NCBI GenBank assembly: GCA_026225235.1
Contig: JAMFSK010000115.1
Location: forward strand, 1-64,000
DNA from: Burkholderiales bacterium
GTDB lineage: Bacteria; Pseudomonadota; Gammaproteobacteria; Burkholderiales; Burkholderiaceae
Reading direction: 5' to 3'
DNA length: 64,000 nucleotides
Made by a program: the position numbers and the translations under genes. Below the pieces are notes generated by a model that was not told the origin of the DNA, did not search any database, and saw nothing but the letters and a program-made list of their open reading frames with translations. This document shows positions 63,120-64,000 of this stretch, piece after piece (the stretch's first letter is position 1; each line of letters begins with the position of its first letter).

Positions 63120-63626
63120 GTGACACTGACCACCGTGCGATCAACATCCAGTCAATCGAAGCCCAAACGTGGCGTGCTCGTACCGCCGATACGCAACAAG
63201 GCCATGCTGCTGCCTTTGCCGCTGGGCTTGTTCAATCATCTTTCGATCGAACACCATCTGAAGCTCGAAGCCCTGCACTCTGGCTCGGGAGAGCAAACGT
63301 TCATGGGCACGATGGCGGAGATCTTGTTCGTTTCGTGTTTCATGGCAGAAGACGGCTTCGGCAACGAGCATGAAAAAGTGATTGTGACCGCCCAGGACCA
63401 CCTGTTCCGCGCGCATCAGCGCGGGGTCGAAAAAGGGGCCTGGTCATTTGACGATGCGGCCTATGCCGCGTTCGGCAGGCTGTTGACTCTCCACGACGAG
63501 CAATTGCGCCAGGCCCCGGCTTATGCCGTGTTCAAGGCCAATGAGCGGATGCTCCAGTCGATCCGTACGGAAAACCAGGCGCTGCGCCGCGCCATGGCCG
63601 AGATGCTCGAAGCCGAGACCGTCTGA
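63120..63626 (+). CDS. Hypothetical protein
   Basis: About 168 residues if translation starts at the GTG at 63120; other starts at 63135 or further in are possible, since none has a clean ribosome binding site (AGGGA lies just before 63120). The sequence LLPLPLGLFNHLSIEHHLKLEALHSGSGEQTFMGTMAEILFVSCFMAEDGFGNEHEKVIVTAQDHLFRAHQRGV, then ENQALRRAMAEMLEAETV, suggests helices with a C-terminal coiled coil. It is rich in His (HHL, EHH, HEK). Unknown function, divergent from the LysR gene. Confidence 0.55.
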   Translation: MTLTTVRSTSSQSKPKRGVLVPPIRNKAMLLPLPLGLFNHLSIEHHLKLEALHSGSGEQTFMGTMAEILFVSCFMAEDGFGNEHEKVIVTAQDHLFRAHQRGVEKGAWSFDDAAYAAFGRLLTLHDEQLRQAPAYAVFKANERMLQSIRTENQALRRAMAEMLEAETV

Positions 63627-63697
63627 GTTTTCGGGCCAAGATTTTTTCAGATTTCGTCTTCGGCGCTCGCCCGCTATCCCGGGCGCGGCTCCTTTTC

Positions 63698-64000
63698 TCA
63701 AGACTTTTCATTCAGTACGGCGCGATCGATCGATTCGAGGCTGTGCTCATAAATCGTAGGATCCCCGCCGAGTGTGGCGCTTGCCCGTTGCCCGGCATTC
63801 AGCAGCAGCTTGCAGGCGGCCCGCATCGCGTCGGACGGCGCGATCCGATCGCGTGGCCCGGATAGCGCGAGCGCACCGAGCAAGCTCTGGCTGACACCGA
63901 GCACCGGCACGGCTGCCGATGCCGTTTCGGGGTCCCGCTCTCCATACGATACCGCCCACAGGTGCTCTCGCACCGCCTCATCACTTTTTTCGTACGGCTT
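63698..64000 (-). CDS. IclR-family transcriptional regulator, C-terminal part (cut by the window edge)
   Basis: The visible 100 residues are the end of an IclR effector-binding domain: REHLWAVSYGERDPETASAAVPVLG, QSLLGALALSGPRDRIAPSDAMRAACKLLLNAGQRASATLGGD. The pattern GERDPxxxSAAVPV and LxxSGPxxR is diagnostic. The frame remains open to base 64000, so the DNA-binding half and start are outside the window. It would control a catabolic gene set upstream in the chromosome. Confidence 0.85.
   Translation of the reverse strand, partial: KPYEKSDEAVREHLWAVSYGERDPETASAAVPVLGVSQSLLGALALSGPRDRIAPSDAMRAACKLLLNAGQRASATLGGDPTIYEHSLESIDRAVLNEKS

Overview
The window is high-GC DNA with the gene content of a Burkholderiaceae (Burkholderia sensu lato) chromosome. 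The main reasons are a complete LysR / llpE / RND efflux locus of the ceo (B. cenocepacia) or bpeEF-oprC (B. pseudomallei) type, a DUF3331 protein, a BPSS1780-type membrane protein, an OmpC-type 16-strand porin and many LysR regulators. No rRNA, tRNA, insertion sequence, phage gene or CRISPR array is visible. The first 54 bases are a pure C run abutting a truncated gene, so the left edge is probably an assembly or sequencing artefact.

0-6 kb is accessory in character: an SDR tail, a divergent rhodanese/FtrA pair, a stand-alone GyrB-like GHKL ATPase, a D-Ala-D-Ala dipeptidase gene broken by one in-frame stop, a beta-propeller lipoprotein and an unknown lipoprotein. 6-13.5 kb holds single genes: GNAT, SDR, class II aldolase, chemoreceptor, GT2, and a LysR / SnoaL-like divergent pair.

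13.5-19.4 kb is a probable aromatic ring-cleavage operon on the minus strand (FAH hydrolase, extradiol dioxygenase, FAD hydroxylase, MFS transporter). A divergent TetR gene faces it across two matching inverted repeats that look like operators. 19.4-31.3 kb carries cytochrome b561, a MazG-like pyrophosphohydrolase, an AtoE-type transporter, three cobalamin genes (cobC, cbiB, cobQ), an S4 protein, an EntS-type exporter, a molybdenum hydroxylase pair (IorA/IorB-like) and PPK2.

31.4-42.7 kb holds an aldo/keto reductase and LysR, a BPSS1780 membrane protein, a PadR/HAAS pair with palindromic sites, an anchored lipocalin, DedA, a zinc-ribbon protein, DbpA, a MASE1-PAS-GGDEF diguanylate cyclase and an MpaB-type (DUF2236) protein. 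42.7-51 kb is the efflux locus: divergent LysR, LlpE-like hydrolase, adaptor, RND pump and outer-membrane channel, ending in a clear terminator. LlpE has Asp where the nucleophilic Ser is expected.

51-64 kb contains a small conserved protein, a second aldo/keto reductase, DUF3331, a secreted unknown, the porin behind a 708-base leader, an OmpR-like regulator with a degenerate receiver, a molybdate/tungstate-type transporter whose permease and ATPase are fused, a two-component system, a LysR, an unknown protein and the C-terminus of an IclR regulator cut by the right edge. The most unusual items are the LlpE Asp substitution, the degenerate receiver, the fused permease-ATPase, the paired TetR operators, the nonsense-broken dipeptidase and a strong minus-strand terminator with no gene in front of it.
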